64,000 bases of DNA, taken from positions 1 through 64,000 of the forward strand of contig CABSLV010000006.1 of NCBI GenBank assembly GCA_902478645.1, read 5' to 3'. This DNA comes from an uncultured Flavobacteriales bacterium (GTDB taxonomy: Bacteria > Bacteroidota > Bacteroidia > Flavobacteriales > UBA1820). The notes beneath the pieces are model-generated. The model was not told where the DNA came from. It worked only from the letters and a program-made list of their open reading frames with translations, and ran no database searches. This document shows, one piece after another, positions 8,568 through 16,656 of the stretch (its first letter is position 1; each line of letters begins with the position of its first letter). The position numbers and the translations under genes are program-made.

Positions 8568-9965
8568 TCAGTTCATCCGGATCCAGCGCCAGAGGTCCTT
8601 GTAGGTCGGTTTGTTGCCATAGGACAACAGACCGATCCGGTAGATCTTGGCTGCCATCCACGTAACGGCCAGGAACGCAGCCACCAGCAGCAGCGCCGAG
8701 ACGACCACCTCCCATGCGGGCACCCCGAAGGGGATGCGCACCATCATCATTACCGGCGAGGTGAGCGGGATCATCGACATCCAGAAAGCCACCGGACCGT
8801 CGGGATTTTCCACACTCAAAAAAGCGCAATAAAACGCGACCAACAGCGGGATCGTGATGGGCATCACGAATTGACCCGCATCGCCAGCCGAATCCACCGC
8901 TGCGCCGACCGCTGCATACAGCGAGGCGTAAAGCAGATACCCCAGAATAAAGAACACGATCGAGATGAGCCCGATACCCAGGAAATCGATCTGCGCCAGC
9001 TGGGCGACGAATTGGGCCATCTCCCCGGACGAACCGCTGGCCGTTTCCATGGCTGCAGCCGCCTGAGGTGCCGTCTGGGCGACGGTCTGGGTCATCTGCT
9101 CGGTTACCTGCGGCGATATTTCCGACGGATCGGGTCCCAACACGGAAGAGAGTCCGGCCACCCCGACGATGGACAGTCCGGTGAGCATCACCACCCAGAT
9201 AGCCAACTGGGTGATGCAGACCAGACCCGAACTGATGATCTTGCCGATCATCAGTTCAAAAGGCCGCACGGAAGAGATGATGACTTCGACGATGCGGTTG
9301 GTCTTTTCCTCCAGGGTGGAGATCATCACCATGTTGCCGCTGAAGACCATGAACATATACAGCATGAAGCACAGGATAAAGGCCAGGGCGAGCTTGATCC
9401 CTTGGACGACGTTCCCGTCGGTCTGCTCGTCGGCTTCCTGGCTCACGTCCACCAGACGGATGGACACATCGGCATCGGTCGAGGCCAATACCTTGGGATC
9501 GACGCCCAACCGTTCGATCTTCCGGTCCTTGATGATGCGTTCTACCTGCGAGGCGACGGTACCCTGCACCGATATCGGTACGTTTTCGTTGTAGTACATG
9601 GCTGTGCCGCGCTCGATCACCGAATAGTCGTCCGTGGTATCGGCCGGAAAGACCACCACTCCTTTGAAGGAATCATCGCGCAGGGGCAGCACCTTGGCCG
9701 AATCCAGCGGAAGGGACGCTACGTCCAAAGCCACGAAACGGAGATTGTCGTCGCCCTCGATCCGGGAAGCCATCCGCCCGGAGAGGTCGTACAGCCCCAC
9801 GGTAGTCGTTTCGCTCTCGTTGACCGCAGCCAGAAAAGCGATGAGCACGCCTACGGCCACCAAAGCGATGGGCGTAAGGAGACCGACCAGCCAGAACGAT
9901 TTTTTGCGCACCCGCATGAGGTATTCATGACGGATGATAAGTCCTATTTTATTTTTGGATGCCAT
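8568..9965 (-). CDS. ABC-2 type transporter permease (NatB-like)
   Basis: The 465-residue membrane protein starts MASKNKIGLIIRHEYLMRVRKKSFW. One membrane segment follows at about 26-46, then a large extracytoplasmic region, then five to six C-terminal segments. This is the layout of NatB/ABC-2 permeases (COG1668). It carries a Gln/Ala-rich, low-complexity stretch near residues 285-320 (TEQMTQTVAQTAPQAAAAMET). It follows its partner ATPase by 63 bp. The substrate is unknown. NatAB exports Na+ in Bacillus, but this family is broad. Confidence 0.9.
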   Translation of the reverse strand: MASKNKIGLIIRHEYLMRVRKKSFWLVGLLTPIALVAVGVLIAFLAAVNESETTTVGLYDLSGRMASRIEGDDNLRFVALDVASLPLDSAKVLPLRDDSFKGVVVFPADTTDDYSVIERGTAMYYNENVPISVQGTVASQVERIIKDRKIERLGVDPKVLASTDADVSIRLVDVSQEADEQTDGNVVQGIKLALAFILCFMLYMFMVFSGNMVMISTLEEKTNRIVEVIISSVRPFELMIGKIISSGLVCITQLAIWVVMLTGLSIVGVAGLSSVLGPDPSEISPQVTEQMTQTVAQTAPQAAAAMETASGSSGEMAQFVAQLAQIDFLGIGLISIVFFILGYLLYASLYAAVGAAVDSAGDAGQFVMPITIPLLVAFYCAFLSVENPDGPVAFWMSMIPLTSPVMMMVRIPFGVPAWEVVVSALLLVAAFLAVTWMAAKIYRIGLLSYGNKPTYKDLWRWIRMN

Positions 9966-10028
9966 GGTATCGAAAGGATTTTTCTCGTTTTATTTTTCGG
10001 ATCATACACCGGACAGGAAAAGTGAGGT

Positions 10029-10985
10029 TCACGCCGCCCCTCCGGCAGAAGTCAGGCTTCCTGCGTCGCCTTCGACTGCCTGGAAGAAAATATCGCTCAC
10101 CGAAGGCAGTTGCTCGGCAAAGGAATGGATCTGTCCCATCGAAGCGAGCGTGCTCAACAAAGCATTGGGATTGTCGAGATCCTTCAGACGGAAGAGCGCC
10201 TGAGGTTTGATCGTGCGCGGATCGTCCTCCCAACCGATAAATTCGGGCAGGGCCTCCAGCGCGCTGCGCTGTTCGGCGCGAATGTCGATGTCCACCTTGT
10301 ACACTCCCTGGCGGTAACGCTCCTTGATACGGGTAAGCTCGCCCGAAAGGATCCCCCGGCCTTTGTCGATCAGCAGGATGTGGGAACACATCTGCTCCAC
10401 CGACTCCATCCGGTGGGTAGAAAACAGGATGGTCGTGCCGTTCTTGCACATCTGTTCGATCTCGCTGCGGATCATCTCGGCATTGATGGGGTCAAAACCG
10501 CTGAAAGGCTCGTCGAGGATCATGACCTCCGGCTCGTGGAGGACGTTGACGATAAACTGAACCTTCTGCGCCATCCCCTTGGAGAGTTCCTGGATTTTTT
10601 TGTTCGCCCAGTTCTCGATGCCGAATTTGGCGAGCCACTTGCGGATGCGCAATTTGGCCTGATGCGCCGACAGACCCTTGAGCTGGGCCAGGTACATCGC
10701 CTGATCCATCACCGTCAGGTTCTTGTACAAGCCGCGCTCCTCGGGCATATAACCGATCCGGGCGATGTCTTCCCGCACCAGCGGGTGTCCGGCAAAGTAG
10801 ATCTGCCCCTGGGTGGGCACGAGGATCTGGTTGATCAAGCGGATAAAAGTCGTTTTCCCCGCTCCGTTGGGACCGAGCAAACCGAAAAGGCTGCCGCGCG
10901 GGATTTCGACATTCAAATGGTCGAGGGCGGTCTGCTGACCATATTTCTTGGTCAATTCCTCCGCCCGCAAAATCGTGTCCGACAT
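10029..10985 (-). CDS. ABC transporter ATP-binding protein (NatA-like)
   Basis: The product is 318 residues. The Walker A motif GPNGAGKT is at 38-45, the signature is the degenerate ELSKGMAQKVQ (near 137), and Walker B VMILDEPFSG is near 157. The C-terminal DUF4162-type extension is typical of the NatA/drug-exporter group. It is the first gene of the pair with the permease at 8568-9965. Its minus-strand start at 10985 is about 175 nt from a TATATTTG -7-like element (11161-11168) that interleaves with the divergent mntP promoter. Confidence 0.93.
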   Translation of the reverse strand: MSDTILRAEELTKKYGQQTALDHLNVEIPRGSLFGLLGPNGAGKTTFIRLINQILVPTQGQIYFAGHPLVREDIARIGYMPEERGLYKNLTVMDQAMYLAQLKGLSAHQAKLRIRKWLAKFGIENWANKKIQELSKGMAQKVQFIVNVLHEPEVMILDEPFSGFDPINAEMIRSEIEQMCKNGTTILFSTHRMESVEQMCSHILLIDKGRGILSGELTRIKERYRQGVYKVDIDIRAEQRSALEALPEFIGWEDDPRTIKPQALFRLKDLDNPNALLSTLASMGQIHSFAEQLPSVSDIFFQAVEGDAGSLTSAGGAA

Positions 10986-11156
10986 ATATTTGGATATTTT
11001 TAGATGCTATGCGCTACCGGGTATTTCCCGAGCAATTTTTCCTCTTTCTTATCTTCTCCCTCCCCCCCTTTTCCCTGCCTGTTCCGCCTTCGTTCGGGAC
11101 ATTCTCGCGCTTATCGGCACCGCTTTGTCCTGTTTTCCATGGGAAAGGAAAAAATT

Positions 11157-11191
11157 TTTGCAAATATACGCAGTTTTTGTTTGTACTTTTG
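11157..11191 (+). promoter_or_regulatory. Promoter of mntP, overlapping a divergent natA -7 element
   Basis: The -7 TACTTTTG is at 11184-11191 with TTTG at 11157-11160 (23-bp spacer, slightly long). On the opposite strand TATATTTG (11161-11168) could serve natA. The two units would therefore share about 35 bp of promoter DNA. Confidence 0.5.
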
Positions 11192-11249
11192 CACCCTCCG
11201 TTCAGGCGGACAAGGGATCCACAAACAAAAAACAGAACTATTTCACGCC

Positions 11250-11855
11250 ATGACTGCTGCCGAACTCCTCCTGCTGGCCCTCGGGCTGTCAATGGACAGT
11301 TTTGCCGCCTCGGTATCGGGCGGAGTAGCCATGAAACGCTTCTCGATGCCCCGCGCCTTGAAGATCGCCCTGACACTGGCCGCCTTTCAGGCCGCCATGC
11401 CGGTTATCGGATGGATCGCCGGAGAACATTTCAAAAGCCTGATCGAAAGCCTCGACCACTGGATCGCCTTCGCCCTGTTGGGATTTCTCGGTGGGAAAAT
11501 GATCTGGGAAAGCCTGCGGGAAGGCCGCGCGCTCAAAGACACCTGTTCCTGTCCGAAAGCCCCGGAAGGAGACACGGCCCACCCCTGGAGCACCCGCACC
11601 ACCTTGTGCATCGCCTTGGCCACCAGCATCGACGCCCTGGCCGTAGGCATCTCGTTTGCCTTTCTCAACATCCGGATCGTGCTGGCCACCGTCATCATCT
11701 TTGCCGTAACACTTGCCTCGTCCCTCTCGGGCATCGGCATGGGTCTGCGTTTCGGACTGCGGCTCAACCGCTGGGCCGGACTCTCCGGAGGCATCATCCT
11801 GGTGGGCATCGGAGTAAAAATCCTCGTGGAACATCTCCTCGCACACGGAAGCTAA
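11250..11855 (+). CDS. mntP: Manganese efflux pump MntP
   Basis: The 201-residue, six-helix inner-membrane protein is made of two repeated halves. The conserved acidic residues of each half are present: Asp16 in LSMDSFAAS and Asp128 in SIDALAVG. Family members export Mn2+. I chose the start at 11250 (MTAAELLLLALG). A longer in-frame reading from 11004 crosses the promoter and has no family similarity. A Cys-containing loop (DTCSCPKAP, near 98-105) sits between the halves. I see no yybP-ykoY riboswitch in the 58-nt leader. Confidence 0.93.
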   Translation: MTAAELLLLALGLSMDSFAASVSGGVAMKRFSMPRALKIALTLAAFQAAMPVIGWIAGEHFKSLIESLDHWIAFALLGFLGGKMIWESLREGRALKDTCSCPKAPEGDTAHPWSTRTTLCIALATSIDALAVGISFAFLNIRIVLATVIIFAVTLASSLSGIGMGLRFGLRLNRWAGLSGGIILVGIGVKILVEHLLAHGS

Positions 11856-11934
11856 CCCCCGCAACACCCGATCCAGGGAAACAACGATCGTCTTTTCGCT
11901 CCCAGCCGAACCTCCGGGCCAGGAACTATTTTCC

Positions 11935-12678
11935 TTATATCCCCCGCTGACGAACCGCCTCGTACAGTACCGCCGCACAAGCCGCTGAAACGTTGAGCGA
12001 ACCGATCTGTCCAGCCATCGGGAGTTTCACCCGCAGGTCGGCCAAACGGAGCAGTTGTTTGGAAATCCCCTTTTCCTCATTGCCCATCACCAAGGCCAGC
12101 GGCCCGGTCAGATCGGCCGAATAGACCATCGCATCCGTTTTTTCCGTCGCGCAGACAAGGCGCAGACCACATTGCTTCAGGTAGTAGGCCGTATCGGTCA
12201 GGTTGGCCGACTTGCAGATCGGCACGCGGAACATCGCCCCGGCCGAAGCTTTCACCGCCTCGGCACTCACCGGAGCCGCCCCCTGCGCCGCCACCACCAC
12301 GGCATTGACGCCCGCGCATTCGGCCGTGCGGACGATGGCCCCGAAGTTGCGTACATCGGTCAGATGGTCCAAGAGCAACACCCAAGGCATTCCTCCCCGT
12401 CCCATCACCTCCTCGACCACTCCCTCTACCGAGGCGAACTCCACCGGCGAGAGAAAAGCAAAAACCCCCTGGTGGTTTTCCCGGGTCAGGCGGTCGAGTT
12501 TTTCCTGCGGCACGAGGCTGTAAGCCAACGAATGTTCCTTGAGCATGTGCATGAGCTCGGCGGCCGCCTCGCCCCGCAAGCCTCGCTGAATGAATATCTT
12601 GTCGGGTATCTTCCCGCTATCCACCGCCTCCATCAGCGGACGGATGCCAAATACGCTCATGTTTTCCTTGTGGTCCAT
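11935..12678 (-). CDS. rlmB: 23S rRNA 2'-O-methyltransferase RlmB (TrmH/SPOUT family)
   Basis: The product is 247 residues. An N-terminal SpoU substrate-binding domain starts SVFGIRPLMEAV. The three SPOUT motifs follow: LTDVRNFGAIVRTAECAG, VMGNEEKGISKQLL and LPMAGQIGSLNVSAACA. The last two form the trefoil-knot SAM site. The expected target is Gm2251 in 23S rRNA. An alternative start is at 12660 (MSVFGIRP), which matches the family N-terminus better. It is transcribed divergently from oxyR with 243 bp between them. A CAAAGGTA element at 12708-12715 is a candidate -7 box. Confidence 0.92.
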   Translation of the reverse strand: MDHKENMSVFGIRPLMEAVDSGKIPDKIFIQRGLRGEAAAELMHMLKEHSLAYSLVPQEKLDRLTRENHQGVFAFLSPVEFASVEGVVEEVMGRGGMPWVLLLDHLTDVRNFGAIVRTAECAGVNAVVVAAQGAAPVSAEAVKASAGAMFRVPICKSANLTDTAYYLKQCGLRLVCATEKTDAMVYSADLTGPLALVMGNEEKGISKQLLRLADLRVKLPMAGQIGSLNVSAACAAVLYEAVRQRGI

Positions 12679-12921
12679 CGGAGTCTTCTCTCTGGTTATC
12701 TCGCAAACAAAGGTATGAAACCTTCCGAGGATACCGCGATTTTTCCCTCCATTTTCTCCCTCCGGAGGCCCCCTCCGCTGGCACAGCCGGCCCCCAAAGC
12801 CCTATGCAGCCCGAAAGGAAAACAAAATCTCGGGAAAACCGCCGCATTTTCCGGCAAATCTCGCTATATTAGCCCACTATTGCAGCAAGAAAACACCGCA
12901 AACCCACACAAACCGCACAGC

Positions 12922-13887
12922 ATGACTTTAGTCCAACTCCAATACATCCTGGCCGTAGCCCGCTGGGGCAGTTTTACCACAGCGGCCGAAAAGTGCTTCG
13001 TCACCCAACCGACCCTCTCGATGCAGGTACAGAAACTCGAAGAGGAACTCGGGGTACAGATCTTCGACCGCAACAAAAAACCCGTCGCCCCCACTCCCCT
13101 CGGACAGCAGATCGTCGCCCAGGCGGCGGCCACCGTCGGAGAATCGATGCGGATAAAGGACCTGATCGACCAGGCGAAAGGTTCGGTGTCGGGCGATTTC
13201 CACTTGGGGATCATCCCCTCGGTGATGCCCTCGCTGCTGCCGCTCTTTCTGAAGACCTACACCCGGAAATACCCCAAGGTTACCCTCCATCTGGAGGAAT
13301 TGCAAACCGCCGACATGGTCCAGGCACTGAAAGAAAAAGTGATCGACGCCGGCATCGCCGCCACCCCCTTGGGCGACCCCGCCATTACGGAAGAACCGTT
13401 GTACTACGAACCGATGGTCGCCCTGGTAGGAAACGAATCGCCACTGCTGGCCAAAACAAAACTTACGCCGGCCGACCTGGGAAACGAACAGCTCCTGCTG
13501 CTGGAAAACGGGCACTGCTTCCGCAACAGCGTACTCAACCTGTGCCAGGAAGCCCGCAAGAATGCCGAGAAGCAGCGCTTCCGTCTCTCGAGCGGCAATT
13601 TCGACACGCTCATCGGCCTGACCAAAGAAGGCTTCGGTACCACGGTGCTCCCGTACCTGACCGCCATGGCCCTCCCCGAGGAAGACCGGCGGATGCTGCG
13701 CGAATTTGAAAAACCGGTGCCCGCCCGCGAGGTGAGCCTGATCCGCTCGACCACCCAACTCCGGCAGAAAGTTTCGGACTCGGTGCGCGAAACCATCCGG
13801 GGGATCATCCGGGGAATGATCCTGCTCGACCAAACGAAAGTCCTCAGCCCCATCGAAGGACAAAAGGCAAAAGACATCGCCTTGTGA
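12922..13887 (+). CDS. oxyR: Hydrogen-peroxide-sensing LysR regulator OxyR
   Basis: The product is 321 residues. The winged-helix LysR domain is at about 1-60 (LVQLQYILAVARWGSFTTAAEKCFVTQPTLSMQVQKLE) and the regulatory domain runs from about 90 to 300. Both redox cysteines are at the E. coli positions, Cys199 and Cys208, in GHCFRNSVLNLC, so this is a true OxyR rather than a generic LysR protein. The start at 12922 matches the conserved N-terminus. A longer open frame upstream is antisense to rlmB. Candidate targets in the window are dps and two peroxiredoxins (49.1-50.3 and 56.6 kb). A strong terminator follows. Confidence 0.95.
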   Translation: MTLVQLQYILAVARWGSFTTAAEKCFVTQPTLSMQVQKLEEELGVQIFDRNKKPVAPTPLGQQIVAQAAATVGESMRIKDLIDQAKGSVSGDFHLGIIPSVMPSLLPLFLKTYTRKYPKVTLHLEELQTADMVQALKEKVIDAGIAATPLGDPAITEEPLYYEPMVALVGNESPLLAKTKLTPADLGNEQLLLLENGHCFRNSVLNLCQEARKNAEKQRFRLSSGNFDTLIGLTKEGFGTTVLPYLTAMALPEEDRRMLREFEKPVPAREVSLIRSTTQLRQKVSDSVRETIRGIIRGMILLDQTKVLSPIEGQKAKDIAL

Positions 13888-13911
13888 TCCCTTCGGGGTC
13901 GGAAAAAAGCC

Positions 13912-13952
13912 GTGCGGGGGAATTTTTTCGAAAATTCCCCCGCACAGTTTTT
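13912..13952 (+). terminator. Terminator of oxyR
   Basis: A perfect 15-bp stem (13912-13926 with 13931-13945) is closed by the stable TTCG tetraloop and followed by T5. It lies 24 bp after the oxyR stop. Confidence 0.92.
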
Positions 13953-14065
13953 ATTATTATTTCTCTGATTTCTAATTCATTAAAAGGAAATTCGGCTTCC
14001 TCATTAACATTTATCCGAAGCACCTCCTTCCCACCGTCCGCAAATATCCGCCTCCCGCGGGCCCA

Positions 14066-15943
14066 TCAGCGCCCCAAAAAGATGAGCAGCACCGAAATGT
14101 CCGCCGGGCTCACCCCGCTGATGCGGGAAGCCTGCCCGATATTTCTCGGACGGATCTTTTCCAGTTTTTGCCGGGCCTCGATCGAAATGGAACCGATGCG
14201 CATAAAGTCGAAATCCTCCGGAATGGCGACCGACTCCAGACGGTGGAGTTTGCGGACGTTCTCCTGTTCCTTTTCAATGTACCCCTCGTACTTGATCGTG
14301 ATCTCGGCCTGCTGCACGGCATCGTCGGCGATGTCGTTTTCGACGATGAACGCCTCGATACTCGGGAATGTCTCCCGCATGTCGTCCATCGAAATATTCG
14401 GACGGGAAAGGATCCGGTCGGCCTTGCAACCCTGCGACAAGGGAGCCGACCGACGCTTTTCGAGCAAAGGAGCCGCCTGAGCGACCGTCACGGAGAGTTC
14501 GCGGAATTCCTCTACCAGCCGTTCGGCATCCCGCACCTTCCGCTCTACCCGCTCCAGCGCGCGGTCGTCCACCGTCCCCAGTTCGTGAGCCAGGGGAGTA
14601 AGGCGGATGTCCGCATTGTCCCCGCGAAGCAAGGTACGGTACTCGGCCCGGGAAGTAAACATCCGGTAGGGTTCCTGCGTGCCTTTGGTGATCAGGTCGT
14701 CGATGAGCACCCCGGTATAGGCCTGGTCGCGCCGCAGAACGAAAGGCGCACGCCCCGTCGTTTTCAACGCCGCATTGATCCCCGCCATGAGGCCTTGGCA
14801 AGCCGCCTCCTCGTAACCCGTGGTACCGTTTATCTGTCCGGCGAAATACAGGTTTTCCACCCGCTTGGTCTCCAGAGTGGCCTGCAGCTGCGTCGGAGGG
14901 AAATAGTCGTACTCGATGGCGTAGCCCGGGCGGAGCATCCGCGCATTTTCAAAGCCCTCGACCTTTCGCAGGGCGCGTATCTGAATATCCTCGGGCAGCG
15001 ACGTCGAAAATCCGTTGATGTACATCTCGACCAGCCCCCGTCCTTCCGGCTCGACGAACAAAGGATGCGAAGTCTTTTCCGCAAAACGGTTGATCTTGTC
15101 CTCCACCGAAGGGCAATACCGAGGACCTACTCCCCGGATACGGCCGGTAAAGAGCGGCGAACGGTCGAAGCCCTCGCGCAAAACGGCATGCACCTCGGGA
15201 TTCGTATAAGCCATCCAACACCGCTCCTGGTGTTCAAGCGGCGGGGTATCCGAAAACGAGAAACGCCCCGGCACCGGATCGCCCTCCTGGGGGATCATCC
15301 GGGAAAAGTCCAGCGAACGGGCGTCAATCCGCGGAGGCGTCCCGGTCTTCATGCGCCCTGCCTCGAAACCGAGCGCCACCAGCGAACCGGTCAAACCCTC
15401 GGCCGAAGGCTCCGAAATACGGCCGCCCCCGAAGTGTTTTTCTCCGATATGGATCACCCCTCCCAGGAACGTCCCGTTGGTCAGCACCACGGCATCGCCC
15501 CACGCCTCTATGCCGAGCGAGGTCCGCACGCCCTGCACCGCGCCGTCCCGCACCAAAACCTCGGTAACGGTATCGGCAAACAAGTCCAATCCGTCGGTGT
15601 GTTCCAGCTCCATGCGCCACTGCTGCGAAAAGCGGTACTTGTCGCACTGCGCGCGCGGGCTCCACATCGCCGGCCCTTTGGAACGGTTGAGCATCTTGAA
15701 CTGGATCATCGTCCGGTCAGTTACGATGCCCGAATACCCGCCGAGTGCATCCACTTCGCGCACGATCTGTCCTTTGGCAATACCGCCCATCGCGGGATTG
15801 CACGACATCTGCGCCACGGTTTGCAGGTTTTGCGTGATGAGCAGCGTCCGCCGTCCCATCCGCGCCGCTATCCGCGCCGCCTCGCAGCCGGCGTGGCCGC
15901 CGCCCACTACGATCACTTCGTATTTTGAAACAAATACCGACAT
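14066..15943 (-). CDS. mnmG: tRNA uridine 5-carboxymethylaminomethyl modification enzyme MnmG (GidA)
   Basis: The product is 625 residues, normal for MnmG, which works with MnmE to modify U34 of several tRNAs. The FAD-binding VVGGGHAGCEAARIAARMG is at about 10-28. The signatures GGIAKGQIVREVDALGG and GTPPRIDARSLDFS are present, as is the C-terminal helical MnmE/tRNA-binding region. The start at 15943 follows a strong promoter at 15966-15996. The gene is often close to the replication origin, and here two parS-like palindromes lie just upstream, in line with the proposed oriC at 42 kb. Confidence 0.97.
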   Translation of the reverse strand: MSVFVSKYEVIVVGGGHAGCEAARIAARMGRRTLLITQNLQTVAQMSCNPAMGGIAKGQIVREVDALGGYSGIVTDRTMIQFKMLNRSKGPAMWSPRAQCDKYRFSQQWRMELEHTDGLDLFADTVTEVLVRDGAVQGVRTSLGIEAWGDAVVLTNGTFLGGVIHIGEKHFGGGRISEPSAEGLTGSLVALGFEAGRMKTGTPPRIDARSLDFSRMIPQEGDPVPGRFSFSDTPPLEHQERCWMAYTNPEVHAVLREGFDRSPLFTGRIRGVGPRYCPSVEDKINRFAEKTSHPLFVEPEGRGLVEMYINGFSTSLPEDIQIRALRKVEGFENARMLRPGYAIEYDYFPPTQLQATLETKRVENLYFAGQINGTTGYEEAACQGLMAGINAALKTTGRAPFVLRRDQAYTGVLIDDLITKGTQEPYRMFTSRAEYRTLLRGDNADIRLTPLAHELGTVDDRALERVERKVRDAERLVEEFRELSVTVAQAAPLLEKRRSAPLSQGCKADRILSRPNISMDDMRETFPSIEAFIVENDIADDAVQQAEITIKYEGYIEKEQENVRKLHRLESVAIPEDFDFMRIGSISIEARQKLEKIRPRNIGQASRISGVSPADISVLLIFLGR

Positions 15944-15965
15944 TTTCTCACTCGTATTTCCGCCG

Positions 15966-15996
15966 CAAAATTACAGCAAAAGCCCCTCCCGTCAAA
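15966..15996 (-). promoter_or_regulatory. Promoter of mnmG
   Basis: On the minus strand a -33 TTTG (15993-15996), a 19-bp spacer and a -7 TAATTTTG (15966-15973) give an almost ideal Bacteroidetes promoter, 23 bp from the mnmG start. Confidence 0.75.
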
Positions 15997-16063
15997 GCAA
16001 TAATTTTTGAGCCCCCTCCTACCGAAAACCTTTCCCATCCGCCTGCCGCTTCAGAGACCTCCG

Positions 16064-16079
16064 CGTTCCACGTGGAACA
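16064..16079. other. parS-like palindrome 1
   Basis: The 14-bp perfect palindrome GTTCCACGTGGAAC (16065-16078) matches 15 of 16 positions of the chromosomal parS sequence TGTTCCACGTGGAACA. ParB binds such sites near bacterial origins. It lies in a 410-bp gap (15944-16353) with no credible gene. No parA or parB gene is in the window. Confidence 0.75.
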
Positions 16080-16339
16080 CTTTTGGATGTTTCACTCTGT
16101 CAAAAAACCTCCTTCCCCCTCGAAAACGGATCAAGCAAAACCATCCGCCGAAACTGCTTTTCAAAGATTCCCCACCGATCCTCCAGTAGGGAAACACCCC
16201 CGCAACCGACGAAGCGTTTTCCCAAGACCAAAAATCCCCTGGGGGAACTGTATTCAGACGCCTCCTCGCAACCGAACTTCGCAGGGTTTATAAATCGGAA
16301 AGGCCCCTTCAAACCTTCGGCAAAAAGACGCGGCGAAAA

Positions 16340-16355
16340 TGTTCCACGTGGAACT
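16340..16355. other. parS-like palindrome 2
   Basis: The same 14-bp palindrome recurs at 16341-16354, also 15 of 16 to parS, 276 bp from the first copy. It touches the last base of the small membrane-protein gene. Two copies of a 14-bp palindrome this close together are very unlikely by chance. Confidence 0.75.
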
Positions 16356-16653
16356 AAAGATATTTCGTGTAGGCCAAAAACAGGAGGTACACTAGCAGAT
16401 TGACAAAGGAAAAGAGTGCCGCTGCACGTTGGTAATATTCCGCCGAACGCCGCAGCAAACGGAAAACGATGAGCGCGAGCGCTTGCAGGACAAACAGCAC
16501 CATCGGTGCGTAAACCGCCGTCAGGGCGATGTAGTTGTTGACGATCGTCCCGGAAAGAAATTCGAGCCCCGAGAGCCCGTTCACCCACAACAGCAGGAGC
16601 GAAAGACTGCTGAGCACATTGATGCTGTTGATGTATCCGTAGATCCGTTCCAT
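16354..16653 (-). CDS. Small three-helix membrane protein of unknown function
   Basis: The 99-residue protein has three predicted membrane segments (about 9-30, 40-66 and 78-98) and a basic loop (FRLLRRSAEYYQR) between the last two. I do not recognise the family. It starts 3 bp after the ETF-like gene, so the two are almost certainly co-transcribed. It might anchor the flavoprotein at the membrane or pass electrons to a membrane partner, but that is speculation. A parS-like palindrome overlaps its stop codon. Confidence 0.72.
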   Translation of the reverse strand: MERIYGYINSINVLSSLSLLLLWVNGLSGLEFLSGTIVNNYIALTAVYAPMVLFVLQALALIVFRLLRRSAEYYQRAAALFSFVNLLVYLLFLAYTKYL

Positions 16654-16656
16654 CGT

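Noticed and set aside
15925..16293. Small plus-strand frames in the 15.9-16.35 kb gap
   Set aside because: They are Pro/Ser/Lys-rich and have no clear start signal. They overlap the mnmG promoter and a parS-like site, so the gap is better read as non-coding.
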